A stretch of 64,000 nt of DNA from Xenopus tropicalis. Taxonomy: Eukaryota > Chordata > Amphibia > Anura > Pipidae. The translations under genes and the position numbers were made by a program. The stretch spans positions 89,163,681 to 89,227,680 of the forward strand of contig NC_030681.2 of NCBI RefSeq assembly GCF_000004195.4, given 5' to 3'. The notes under the pieces were generated by a model. That model had not been told where the DNA came from and searched no databases. It saw only the letters and a program-made list of their open reading frames with translations. Below, piece after piece: positions 49,369-58,660 of this stretch. Every line of letters begins with the position of its first letter. The stretch's first letter is position 1.

Positions 49369-49422
49369 CAATACCCTGTGCCAAACCTCTCACAACTCTG
49401 GTCATGCCCATTCCCACACCTT

Positions 49423-49853
49423 GGGGCTGATTTACTAAGACACGATTTCGAATCCGAATTGGAAAAATTCCGATTGGAAACGAACATTTTGCGACTTTTT
49501 CGTATTTTTTGCGTTTTTTTCGGCGTCTTTACGATTTTTGCGTAAAAACGCGAGTTTTTCGGCGTCTTTACGGAAGTTGTGCAAAGTCGCGATTTTTTCG
49601 TAGCGTTAACACTTGCGCGCAAAGTTGCGCCTTTTTCGTAGCGTTAAAACTTAAAAGGCGCGACGTTTCGCGCAAGTTTTAACGCTACGAAAAAAATCGC
49701 GACTTTGTGCAACTTTCGTAAAGACGCCGAAAAAAATCGCGTTTTTACGCAAAAATCGTAAAGACGCCGAAAAAAATCTCAAAATTACCGATCATTACGA
49801 AAAAAACGCAATCGGACGCATTCGGCCCGTTCGTGGGTTAGTAAATGTGCCCC
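49423..49853. mobile_element. CGA-rich palindromic MITE inside L2 3' UTR
   Basis: Same ends as the copy at 40733 and a 3-bp duplication CTT (49420-49422, 49854-49856). L2 sequence joins without loss when it is removed (CCACACCTT to GTGTCTC), which dates it after the L2 insertion. Its body is a near-perfect palindrome of about 430 bp. Confidence 0.88.
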
Positions 49854-50039
49854 CTTGTGTCTCAACCCTTTCTCCTTGTAGATTGTAAGCTCTTTTGGGC
49901 AAGGCCCTCTTCACCTCTTGTATCGGTTATTGATTGCTTTATATGTTACTCTGTATGTCCAATGTATGAAACCCACTTATTGTACAGCGCTGCGGAATAT
50001 GTTGGCGCTTTATAAATAAATGTTAATAATAATAATAAT

Positions 50040-51550
50040 ATTTTTTGCAGTGGTATCCCTAGAGCCTTATATCCAATATTTTTTCCAGATCTTATAGTTT
50101 TTTGGTTCCTATAGCCTTAAAAAACTATCCCAGCTGTTCAAAGAGCATAATACATAGGTGGGTTTCTGCATGTTCCCATAGAGAAAAATGAAAAACAACA
50201 TGATTGCCCCTAGTCAATGCTCAGCACAGTGACTTAGCCCTCAAAAAACATTATTTTCAAAGAAGTACAAATCTCAGTATAGTGAGGGGAGGACACTGCA
50301 AAAATACTACAGTCATGTCAGTATTCCTTTTACCTTGTACCTTTATCTTATATTTAAAAGGGGTGTATTTCCACCATGAACATTTTTAGTGGTATGAACT
50401 GTGATACATAAAAACTCAACAACGTTCTTTTAATTCCTATAGGATTTTTAGAAGCATATTTATCAATAGGTGAAAGTTTGAGTTCACTTAGGGGTGATTT
50501 ATCAGTGTTTGAATTCAAATTTTTTCCACAATTCGAGTTTTTTTGCTATCAAACATGTCTTAAATGACTGCAAAAATGAAAAAAAACAGTATTTATAGTT
50601 CCTTTAAAGGTCATATTTATCGTATTTTTTAAGCAAAATTCAGTTTGATAAAATCTGATTAGTTTGTGCCATTTGTCAGGGTTTTAGAAGTATTGCTTCG
50701 ACATGAATATCCTCCTTTTACCTGTCGCCTTAAGGGGCTTACCTTTATAATAACACATAAATATTCCAACTATTCAAGCTCCAGCAGCTAATAGAGTCCA
50801 TACAATGCTTGACTATGTTACTTGCTTAAGGATACATTTCAATTTCTCAGCACATATAACATAACCTTTTGAACTCTTTTTTATTTTTATACATGGAAAA
50901 TTTAATGCATGAAAATAAACAAATGATGCATTTTAGCAGATAGGCAGTTTCATTATATGATTCCCATGATGTATCAGGGAGAACTTACAGAAAGAGTCAA
51001 ATGAAAAATAGAGGCAGACCCTACTAAAATAAGTGTAAATTATTGAAGGCATTGCCAATGTATAATATATATATAATATATAATACTAACATAACATAAC
51101 AGTATAATACTAATATAAAACAGTTTACTAGAATGTATGTATTCTGCTTCCAGTCCTTCATAATAAGAAAGTTGTCTTTCCTAAAATCAATTGCTTAATT
51201 AAAAAAACTTGTGGTAGCATATATTTCTGATATTTGTTTTAGATGTGATCCAGTTATAATAAAAATAATACTTCTTATGCTATGTACAAACAGAATGACT
51301 TCTCACTCCTAGCTTGAGATGGCCTAAACAAATGAGGGCAATGTAATTGCAAGCAATGTAAGCAAATAATGTAAGTATCCTATGCTTGAACCATTAGGCA
51401 GACTAGTAATGTTAGCAGTTGTTTATAGAAAGGTAAAGAACTGTACAATACATATGTATATATACTCTTTTTTACAAAGCATTTTAAAAAAATTTCATGA
51501 GAAATGTACTGCCTGAATTTGTCCCACCGATCTCAATAGGCTATACTAGG
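50040..51550. other. Non-coding, nothing recognised
   Basis: Contains half of the CATATTTATCAATAGGTGAA hairpin near 50456 and a TA-rich microsatellite near 51060-51085. No gene. Confidence 0.5.
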
Positions 51551-51554
51551 TCTA

Positions 51555-51888
51555 GGGGGAGATTTACTAATCCACGAATGGTCCAAAGGCGTCCGAATGC
51601 GTCTGTTTCATAATGATCAGCATTTTTGCGACTTTTTCGTATATTGTCCGCTACTTTTTTCGTCGCCGTCGCGTAAAAATCGGATTGTTTTCCCGCCGTT
51701 TACAATTGCTCAATACGACAAAATCGCGACGGAGCCAAAATAGTCGCGCAAAATATGATAAAGTCGTGGCGGCGACGAAAAAGTCACGACAAATACGCGA
51801 CGCCGACAAAAAGACGGCCAAATTTTCATTTCTAATCCCAATTTTTTCTCTTTCGGGATTCAGATTCGTGGATTAGTAAATCTCCCCC
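51555..51888. mobile_element. Palindromic MITE, GGGGGAGATTTACTAATCC ends
   Basis: GGGGGAGATTTACTAATCC and GGATTAGTAAATCTCCCCC are perfectly inverted over 19 bp. They are flanked by CTA at 51552-51554 and 51889-51891. The interior is rich in CGACG and GTCGCG words and palindromic. It shares end design and 3-bp duplications with the family at 40733 and 49423. Confidence 0.85.
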
Positions 51889-52012
51889 CTAGAGTGGTAT
51901 ATGTATTTGTATATGTCATTTTTGTCATAAGTCTGGGATAAATATACATGATGATCTCTTTGTGATGGATTACTTCTGTGATTGTGATGCATGAGGTTAC
52001 TTACACTTAGGG

Positions 52013-52475
52013 GCTGATTTATCAAAGTCCGAATTTCGGATCATTAAAAGTACGAGTACAAAAAATTAGTATTAAATCCGAAAATTTCTGATGTGCGTTA
52101 ATTTTGCGAAAAGTCATGTCATGCTTATACGAAAATATTGTGATGGGCTCCGAAAGTTACGAAATTTTCGTATCTGAACAATCGCAAATGGTGCGAAAAC
52201 CTTTCTCACTTTGAACCTTTAGTGCATGATTTTGGAAGCCTCCCATAGGACTCAATGGCACTCTGCAGCTCCAACCTGGCCCAAGGAAAGTCACGATGCT
52301 GAAACTTGAATGAATAACGAAACTTTCATACTCATTGAGACAAATACAATTTTGTTGCACAAATTGTCGCAAAGCACGAAAAAGTCGCGGAAATTAACAA
52401 AAAAATCGCAGAAAATATGCAAGGTTCTATAAATTGGAAAAAATAAGTACCCATCGGACATTGATAAATGCGTAC
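52013..52475. mobile_element. Palindromic MITE, GGGGCTGATTTATCAAAG ends, diverged
   Basis: Left GGGGCTGATTTATCAAAGTC and right TCGGACATTGATAAATGCG are inverted with mismatches. CGAAAAT and TTTTCG words recur. Probably an older relative of the GGGGCTGATTTACTAA family. Confidence 0.55.
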
Positions 52476-52774
52476 AATAAAGCTTTATAAAAACAATTTT
52501 TACACCAACTTTTTTGGGGCATAAAATGTTTTAAACAGATATTGCTAAATCTATTTCTTCTACATGGTGCAGCCTGATTTACAGCTTTTAATAACTTGTA
52601 ACCACAAATCTCTTTTCTCTATCTTATCTATTATTTCTTTCAAGAGGTAATAGTAAAAGTGACAGCTTCCTAATTTATATGAAAATGAAATGGAGACTAT
52701 GTCAATTGGTAAATATGACATACTGTATTTTAAAGACTAAACAGCATTATACTAGCTGGTATAATCAAACAAGT

Positions 52775-53106
52775 ACAGGTATCGGACCTCTTATCCGGAA
52801 ACCCGTTATCCAGAAAGCTCCGAATTACGGAAAGCCCATCTACCATAGACTCCATTTTAATCAAATAATTCAGAATTTGAAAACTGATTTCCTTTTTTCT
52901 CTGTAATAATAAAACAGTACTTTGTAATTGACCCCAACTAAGATATAAATAATCCTTATTGGAGGCAAAACAATCAAATTGTGGTTAATTCATGTTTTAT
53001 TGATTTTTTAGCAGACTTAAGGTATGGAGATCCAAATTACGTAAAGACCCCTTTTCCGGAAAACCCTTGGTCCCGAGCATTCTGGATAACGGGTCCTATA
53101 CCTGTA
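52775..53106 (+). mobile_element. Palindromic MITE, ACAGGTATGGGA family, full length
   Basis: ACAGGTATCGGACCTCTTAT at the left and AACGGGTCCTATACCTGTA at the right, with CCATAGACTCCATTTTAATC, ATTGGAGGCAAAACAATC and GGTATGGAGATCCAAATTAC between. TA dinucleotides border both ends. Confidence 0.82.
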
Positions 53107-53263
53107 TATACAAGTATACAACATTTTAAAGGCATTTTGTCTGTTTAGAGTACTCTAATTGAAATTACATAATTTTTAAGTCACTTTCTTCCCCAGCAAT
53201 GAACATCTGAAATGTCCTTTACCTCTTTTTTAGTGCCGCAATAGAAAAGTCTACAGAAAAGTA

Positions 53264-54755
53264 CAAACCGGATTCCAAAAAAGTTGGAACTCTAAACAAA
53301 TTGTGAATAAAAACTGAACGCAATGATGTGGAGGTGCCAACTTCTGATATTTTATTCAGAATAGAACATAAATCACGGAACAAATGTTTAAACTGAGAAA
53401 ATGTACCATTTTAAGGGAAAAATATGTTGATTCAGAATTTCATGGTGTCAACAAATCCCAAAAAAGTTGGGACAAGTAGCAATAAGAGGCTGGAAAAAGT
53501 AAGTTTGAGCATAACGAAGAGCTGGAAGACCAAATAACACTAATTAGGTCAATTGGCAACATGATTGGGTATAAAAAGAGCTTCTCAGAGTGGCAGTGTC
53601 TCTCAGAAGCCAAGATGGGTAGAGGATCACCAATTCCCACAATGTTGCGCAGAAAGATAGTGGAGCAATATCAGAAAGGTGTTACCCAGCGAAAAATTGC
53701 AAAGATTTTGCATCTATCATCATCAACTGTGCATAACATTATCCGAAGATTCAGAGAATCTGGAACAATCTCTGTGCGTAAGGGTCTAGGCCATAAAACC
53801 ATACTGGATGCCCGTGATCTCCAGGCCCTTAAACTACACTGCACCACAAACAGGAATGCTACTGTAAAGGAAATCACAGAATGGGCTCAGGAATACTTCC
53901 AGAAACCATTGTCAGTGAACACAATCCACCGTTCCATCCGCCGTTGCCAGCTGAAACTCTACAGTGCAAAGAAGAAGCCAGATCCACAAGCTCAGGCGTT
54001 TTCACTGGGCCAGGGATCATTTAAAATGGAGTGTGGCAAAATGGAAGACTGTTCTATGGTCAGACTTGTCATGATTCGAAGTTCTTTTTAGAAATCTGGG
54101 ACGCCATGTCATCCGGACCAAAGAGGACAAGGACAACCCAAGTTGTTATCAACGCTCAGTTCAGAAGCCTGCATCTCTGATGGTATGGGGTTGCATGAGT
54201 GCGTGTGCAGAAAAATATATTCAGGTTCTAGAACAGCATATGCTCCCATCCAGATGTCATCTCTTTCAGGGAAGACCCTGCATTTTTCAACAAGATAATG
54301 CCAGACCACATTCTGCATCAATCACAACATCATGGCTGCATAGGAGAAGGATCCGGGTACTGAAATGGCCAGTCTGCAGTCCAGATCTTTCACCTATAGA
54401 GAACATTTGGCGCATCATAAAGAGGAAGGTGCGACAAAGAAGGCCCAAGACGATTGAACAGTTAGAGGCCTGTATTAGACAAGAATGGGAGAGCATTCCT
54501 ATTCCTAAACTTGAGAAACTGGTCTCCTCGGTCCCCAGACGTCTGTTGAGTGTTGTAAGAAGAAGGGGAGATGCCACACAGTGGTGAAAATGGCCTTGTC
54601 CCAACTTTTTTGGGATTTGTTGACACCATGAAAATCTGTTCCGTGATTTATGTTCTATTCTGAATAAAATATTAGAAGTTGGCACCTCCACATCATTGCG
54701 TTCAGTTTTCATTCACAATTTGTTTAGTGTCCCAACTTTTTTGGAATCCGGGTTG
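53264..54755 (+). mobile_element. Tc1/mariner transposon with long IR/DR-type ends
   Basis: TA at 53262-53263 and 54756-54757 flanks CAAACCGGATTCCAAAAAAG and its inverted partner at the right. The inverted ends extend about 215 bp. An inner copy of the AAAAAAGTTGGGACAAG word lies near 53460 and, inverted, near 54600, giving the two-binding-site layout known from IR/DR Tc1 elements such as Sleeping Beauty. The body carries one decayed transposase gene. Confidence 0.9.
53615..54587 (+). pseudogene. Tc1-type DD34E transposase, frame-broken
   Basis: The ATG at 53615 opens MGRGSPIPTMLRRKIVEQYQ, the first helix-turn-helix, with a VTQRKIAKILHLSSSTVHNI recognition helix. A basic linker (GLGHKTILD) and second helix-turn-helix (VNTIHRSIRRCQLKLYSAKK) follow. 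The first frame ends at 54091. The catalytic half continues from about 54050 in another frame, where an internal TGA interrupts WSD-x-S-x-FEVLF. It then reads GRHVIRTKEDKDNPSCYQR, a PHSA-containing QQDNARPHSA and SPDLSPIENIW. The second Asp and the Glu are 34 residues apart, giving DD34E, and all three acidic residues survive. At least one frameshift plus one stop inactivate it. Intact relatives have about 340 residues. Confidence 0.9.
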
Positions 54756-54877
54756 TATATTAGTAATAACTATATGACTAAAGGAGAAAAAAGGTTAAAT
54801 CACTGGGAAGTGTAAAGTTATTATGCACCCTCAGTCATTCTAGCCTTATACCGTGGGCTGGGGCTTCTCTTACTTAA

Positions 54878-55341
54878 AGTAGAAGGAAGGCTAGTAAAGA
54901 GTTAATCTCAAGCTGCAGGCATACCTTCAGTTGTCTTAATAGTGCCCGTAAGTCTCCCCATATTTCACCTGTTCAGAAGATCAGAAGCAAAACAGGAAGA
55001 AAAAATGCTAAGCTGTGTAAAGAAAGTTCCCATAATGCCTCGCTCCTGCACAGACACCCAGACCAAGTGTACATGTTCAGTTAGTAAGACTATGAGTCAA
55101 CTTCCTTCTGATTGGCTCAGATCCACATTCCTAAGGGGGGGAGTGAGTTCTTAGCATTCTTGAGTGAGGGGGGAGCAGGAGAGAGCAGAGAGCAGAAAGC
55201 TGTGTGTCTCTGGCACAGGAATTACAGACACAAGAAATCTTTTTTCAGAGAAGTCAGTGCAGCGTTTCTGTGAGTGCTTATGGCTGTATTTACATAGGCC
55301 TTTCTGATAAAGCTTACTTAGTTTGTACCTTTCTTTCTCCT
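54878..55341. mobile_element. TTAA MITE, AGTAGAAGGAAGG / CCTTTCTTTCTCCT ends
   Basis: TTAA at 54874-54877 and 55342-55345. The left part (TTAATCTCAAGCTGCAGGC, AAAGAAAGTTCCCATAATGC, CGCTCCTGCACAGACAC) is shared with the copy entering at 63778. The right TTAA is also the start of another repeat (next entry). Confidence 0.65.
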
Positions 55342-55345
55342 TTAA

Positions 55346-55483
55346 AGGAAAACTATACCCCCAGAATCTATACTTAACCAACTGACACAAAAGTGTTAGT
55401 CAGCACTCACACGATTTGAATTATTTGAATAAAAAGCTAAATTTTATTACAAAATATGAAAAAGGAACATTACAGACCTCAGG
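55346..55483 (-). mobile_element. Repeat junction: TTAA repeat start and PLE-tail-like fragment
   Basis: AGGAAAACTATACCCCCAG after TTAA resembles another common TTAA repeat. From 55391, the minus strand reads AATAAAATTTAGC ... AAATCGTGTGAGTGCTGACT, which has the same layout as the end of the PLE at 57589-57640 (AATAAATTATTTC ... CCTGTGAGTGCGGAG) but a different sequence. It may be the tail of a second PLE family. Confidence 0.4.

Positions 55484-55508
<25 letters not shown>
55484..55508. repeat. (TA)n microsatellite at left border of PLE
   Basis: About 25 bases of alternating TA abut the inverted PLE copy. A similar run (62157-62178) abuts the right border and runs straight into ACAGGTATGGG of a MITE. 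The element therefore probably sits inside a (TA)n tract. Confidence 0.85.
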
Positions 55509-55514
<6 letters not shown>

Positions 55515-56931
55515 CAAATGGATCAGGCACTCACGTAACAGCAGGATTTAGGGTGCCTGGGTGCAGAATTAAAGGTAAAGATACTGCAGAAAAGATACTC
55601 CGCACTCACAGGACTTATGAAAAATAAAGAAATAATTTATTGGTCAAACAACTAACGTTTCGGCTGGCGCAGCAGCCTTTCTCAAAGTGACTCAGTGTCA
55701 AACAAATCCCCTAATTAAACCCAAAAAATGGCGCCAAAAAACCAGTATGACATCATCAAGTGGGAGTGTACAAAATTACTGTGTAAGGTAAATGAGAGAG
55801 CAAGAAAGAGAAAATACTAAAAAAGCGAGAAAAGAATATATATAACTAATGTGAATGGGTTGTTGAGGTGGAACCAGTGTACAGCACCCGTGTTAGAAAA
55901 GAAATGTTTAGAAAATAAAGAACAAAGAGCTGATCCCTAATGGTACTGAACTATAACTCACACGCGCCAACCGTCTAGGGTTGAAGCTAAATGTACTGAT
56001 AAAGGTAGTAGCGCTCACCAGACGGCCAAGTTTAAGCCAAAGGGAGAGGTGATTATGTACAGGACAAAATAATCTGTCCCAAACGCTGTTGTCATGTGTG
56101 CCCAGGCTTGCGAGTAGTATTAGCGCTTGATAATTGCATTGTACATAAAAAATGCCGTAGCGGCATGCATAGAGCATCAATAACATAGTGTGCGCGGCAT
56201 ATAGCGCCAAGCAAAAAACGTCACATGGGAGGAAAAACTAACCACCAAGTATTATATTGCCGTAGTGACAGCTAGTGTCGCGTATGAGTACGGAATCTAC
56301 CCCACCAGGGGGGACCCGGAAAATCAATACGGTCCACACGAATGTACTGTTCACGTAGTAGGCAAGGCTGTCAGAAGCGAAGCTCGGGGGGCACACAGAG
56401 CGAAGGGAGGCAGGCGGCAAGGCCGATCAGGTGGTGGTGTCCGGACCCAGCAAAGGGGGGGACCGCCAGCCACTAGATACAGAACCCTAAATGGGCAAGC
56501 GGGGGGGCTAGGTAGAGGCTGCCGTGTGGTTGGTACCAGGGATAGCTAGAAGTAAGTGCAAGATGAATAGTAAAAATAAAAGATAAAACCAGAACAGAGG
56601 ACTGCAGAATAAGAACAGGTAAACTGAATTGTACTCATACAAAGGTAAGAGTGTGAAGGAAACAGATAAAGGAGACAGAGTAACCCCACGGTAACCAGAA
56701 AGGAATTGCAACAATTTCATATGTAGCATATTAAACAACCAGCTTGGTCAGCAACAATTTAGCAAACTATAAGGAATAGGGTATTTAAACTATGCGGAAC
56801 ATAGTATAGTCAAGAAAGTAGTCCAGAGTCACTTTAAGTAAAATGGGGAGTATGAAACCATTTCATTAAGGCCATTTGGACAGATCGTGTTCAGTCTGTG
56901 CATCCATTTCAGCTCGATTTGCAAAAGTAGT
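55509..56931 (-). repeat. Inverted 3'-end copy of the PLE
   Basis: Position x here corresponds to position 117738 minus x at the right end of the element. It covers the last 33 or so codons of ORF2 (antisense of 60808-60909), the 3' non-coding part and the whole pseudo-LTR. It then continues 72 bases further into sequence that matches the leader at 57650-57721 rather than the right end. The junction with the direct pseudo-LTR shares only the two bases GT. Confidence 0.9.
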
Positions 56932-57649
56932 AGATTCCGTACTCATACGCGACACTAGCTGTCACTACGGCAATATAATACTTGGTGGTTAGTTTTTCCT
57001 CCCATGTGACGTTTTTTGCTTGGCGCTATATGCCGCGCACACTATGTTATTGATGCTCTATGCATGCCGCTACGGCATTTTTTATGTACAATGCAATTAT
57101 CAAGCGCTAATACTACTCGCAAGCCTGGGCACACATGACAACAGCGTTTGGGACAGATTATTTTGTCCTGTACATAATCACCTCTCCCTTTGGCTTAAAC
57201 TTGGCCGTCTGGTGAGCGCTACTACCTTTATCAGTACATTTAGCTTTAACCCTAGACGGTTGGCGCGTGTGAGTTATAGTTCAGTACCATTAGGGATCAG
57301 CTCTTTGTTCTTTATTTTCTAAACATTTCTTTTCTAACACGGGTGCTGTACACTGGTTCCACCTCAACAACCCATTCACATTAGTTATATATATTCTTTT
57401 CTCGCTTTTTTAGTATTTTCTCTTTCTTGTTCTCTCATTTACCTTACACAGTAATTTTGTACACTCCCACTTGATGATGTCATACTGGTTTTTTGGCGCC
57501 ATTTTTTGGGTTTAATTAGGGGATTTGTTTGACACTGAGTCACTTTGAGAAAGGCTGCTGCGCCAGCCGAAACGTTAGTTGTTTGACCAATAAATTATTT
57601 CTTTATTTTTCATAAGTCCTGTGAGTGCGGAGTATCTTTTCTGCAGTAT
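56930..57649 (+). repeat. 5' pseudo-LTR (PLTR), direct copy
   Basis: 720 bp, offset by exactly 4508 from 61438-62157 with no gap. It contains a short GGCTG/CAGCC hairpin followed by GAAAC (57553-57573) and an AATAAA at 57589-57594. A 100-codon frame inside (57020-57322) appears in all three terminal copies, but this repeats non-coding DNA and shows no domain. By analogy with Penelope, the promoter should lie in this region. Confidence 0.9.
57541..57590 (+). ncRNA. Hammerhead-ribozyme-like motif in PLTR, degraded core
   Basis: GGCTG (57553-57557), loop CTGCGC and CAGCC (57564-57568) form stem II. GAAAC (57569-57573), GTTA (57574-57577) and GTT (57578-57580) then fit the second core strand, a minimal stem III loop and an NUH cleavage site of a type I hammerhead. 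The first core strand should read CTGANGA, but here it reads CTTTGAGAAA, two bases too long and with a changed G. Hammerheads are known in PLE terminal repeats; activity of this one is doubtful. The same bases recur at 62049-62098 and inverted in the left copy. Confidence 0.45.
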
Positions 57650-57802
57650 CTTTACCTTTAATTCTGCACCCAGGCACCCTAAATCCTGCTGTTACGTGAG
57701 TGCCTGATCCATTTGGACTTTGTATTTTTTCTATCAGTGCACCCGAGATCGTTTACCCTTTTTGCATCACCTCTAAATTTCTCCAGCTGATTGAACCTGA
57801 GT

Positions 57803-58660
57803 ATGGCCACTTCGGATGGTAGGGATATAGTTGAAATCCCTCTGTCCGGTTTCCAGTTTTCTGACGCGGAGGCTGCTGAAATTTTGTTTGATGAAACTGC
57901 AGATGATGTCTCTCCACATTCATCCAGCACAGACTTATACCACCAATATTTGAAGTTGAAACAGCGTGAGACCGACCTCAAGTTACACGGTATATACCTT
58001 TCTGATTTTTACAAAAAGCAACACATCCCCAGGGGCTTCAGAATCCGCAACACCCCCACGATTGGAAGAAACAACGTGGACTTCTGTAAACGGTGGTGCC
58101 AGATCCTCAACAAATGCTCTATGGACTTGATATTACTCGTCATTGAAGAGGTTAGTAGGAATTTAAAGATTGTGCACACTGAACTTTCGGCGTTTGAAAC
58201 AGCACATCTACAAACCCTTTCCAACGATACAGACCACAAGTGGCTTGATAAACTACAGAACCAGCTTTCCCAGTATACCTCTGATCTACACAAATTTAAA
58301 AAACAGAAAGTTACCACGGTAGTTGCTGACTACCAAAACAGGCGAGTGTATCGTTGGTTGACGGGAGGTGACACTCAGTTCCGGGGAAAACGGGCTCACT
58401 TTATTCATTCTGAAAGGCTAGATTCCTCCCCCTATACCACTACTTCCTCAGACTCTGACACACCCCAGAGGGAACAAGGACACCGTAGGGGGCGACAACC
58501 ACGGTCCTCTGTGCAGCCACCACCCCGTATATCCACAGCTTCACCCAAGTCCCATTTTTTAGGGACACATTCTCGCCCCCCCCTAGGGGGCGTCCCAACA
58601 AAAGGCGAGGTGGGCGACAACACCCGTTCCACAAGAAGTTTACGGCCACGGAACAAGTAG
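57803..58660 (+). CDS. PLE ORF1: N-terminal protein ahead of the reverse transcriptase
   Basis: I start at ATG 57803, with A at -3 and G at +4; the frame is open a few codons further upstream from a TTG. The product is 285 residues. Residues 1-45 are acidic. Residues 50-200 are predicted helical, with a [15 protein letters not shown] block and a [20 protein letters not shown] block that I associate with the N-terminal part of PLE proteins. Residues 215-285 are basic and rich in Pro and Ser. No catalytic motif is visible. Nucleic-acid binding is a guess from the basic tail. The end overlaps the ORF2 frame by about 170 bases, and codons 252-253 are the proposed slip site. Without frameshifting, translation ends at TAG 58658-58660. 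Confidence 0.8.
   Translation: MATSDGRDIVEIPLSGFQFSDAEAAEILFDETADDVSPHSSSTDLYHQYLKLKQRETDLKLHGIYLSDFYKKQHIPRGFRIRNTPTIGRNNVDFCKRWCQILNKCSMDLILLVIEEVSRNLKIVHTELSAFETAHLQTLSNDTDHKWLDKLQNQLSQYTSDLHKFKKQKVTTVVADYQNRRVYRWLTGGDTQFRGKRAHFIHSERLDSSPYTTTSSDSDTPQREQGHRRGRQPRSSVQPPPRISTASPKSHFLGTHSRPPLGGVPTKGEVGDNTRSTRSLRPRNK
58555..58596 (+). promoter_or_regulatory. Predicted -1 programmed ribosomal frameshift signal
   Basis: ORF1 reads CAT TTT TTA GGG here, so T TTT TTA (58555-58561) is an X XXY YYZ heptamer in the correct phase. After a -1 slip the next codon is AGG at 58561, in the ORF2 frame, which is open from about 58488 to 60909. Downstream, GGGAC (58562-58566) can pair with GTCCC (58592-58596), and GCCCCC (58575-58580) with GGGGGC (58586-58591) over a 5-base loop, with an 8-base bulge on the 5' side. 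The upper stem starts 13 bases after the heptamer, somewhat longer than the usual 5-9. Confidence 0.75.

Larger units (their letters stand above)
48330..50038 (+). mobile_element. L2-clade LINE, 5'-truncated, with nested MITE
   Basis: The coding part to 49368 is followed by a 3' UTR with GATTGTAAGCTCTTTTGGGC, CCCTCTTCACCTCTTGTATC and the terminus GTACAGCGCTGCGGAATATG...GCTTTATAAATAAATG, then (TAA)n. That combination marks the L2 group. The UTR is interrupted at 49423-49853 by a CGA-rich MITE. A second L2 end of the same subfamily is at 62749-62920. Confidence 0.9.

Noticed and set aside
57020..57322. 100-codon frame found three times in the PLE termini
   Set aside because: It lies in the pseudo-LTR. 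The three occurrences are copies of one repeat, there is no domain, and PLE proteins are encoded elsewhere.
58555..58596. Retroviral gag-pol junction suggested by the slippery heptamer
   Set aside because: The downstream protein is a PLE reverse transcriptase with GIY-YIG; no protease, RNase H or integrase follows and there are no true LTRs.
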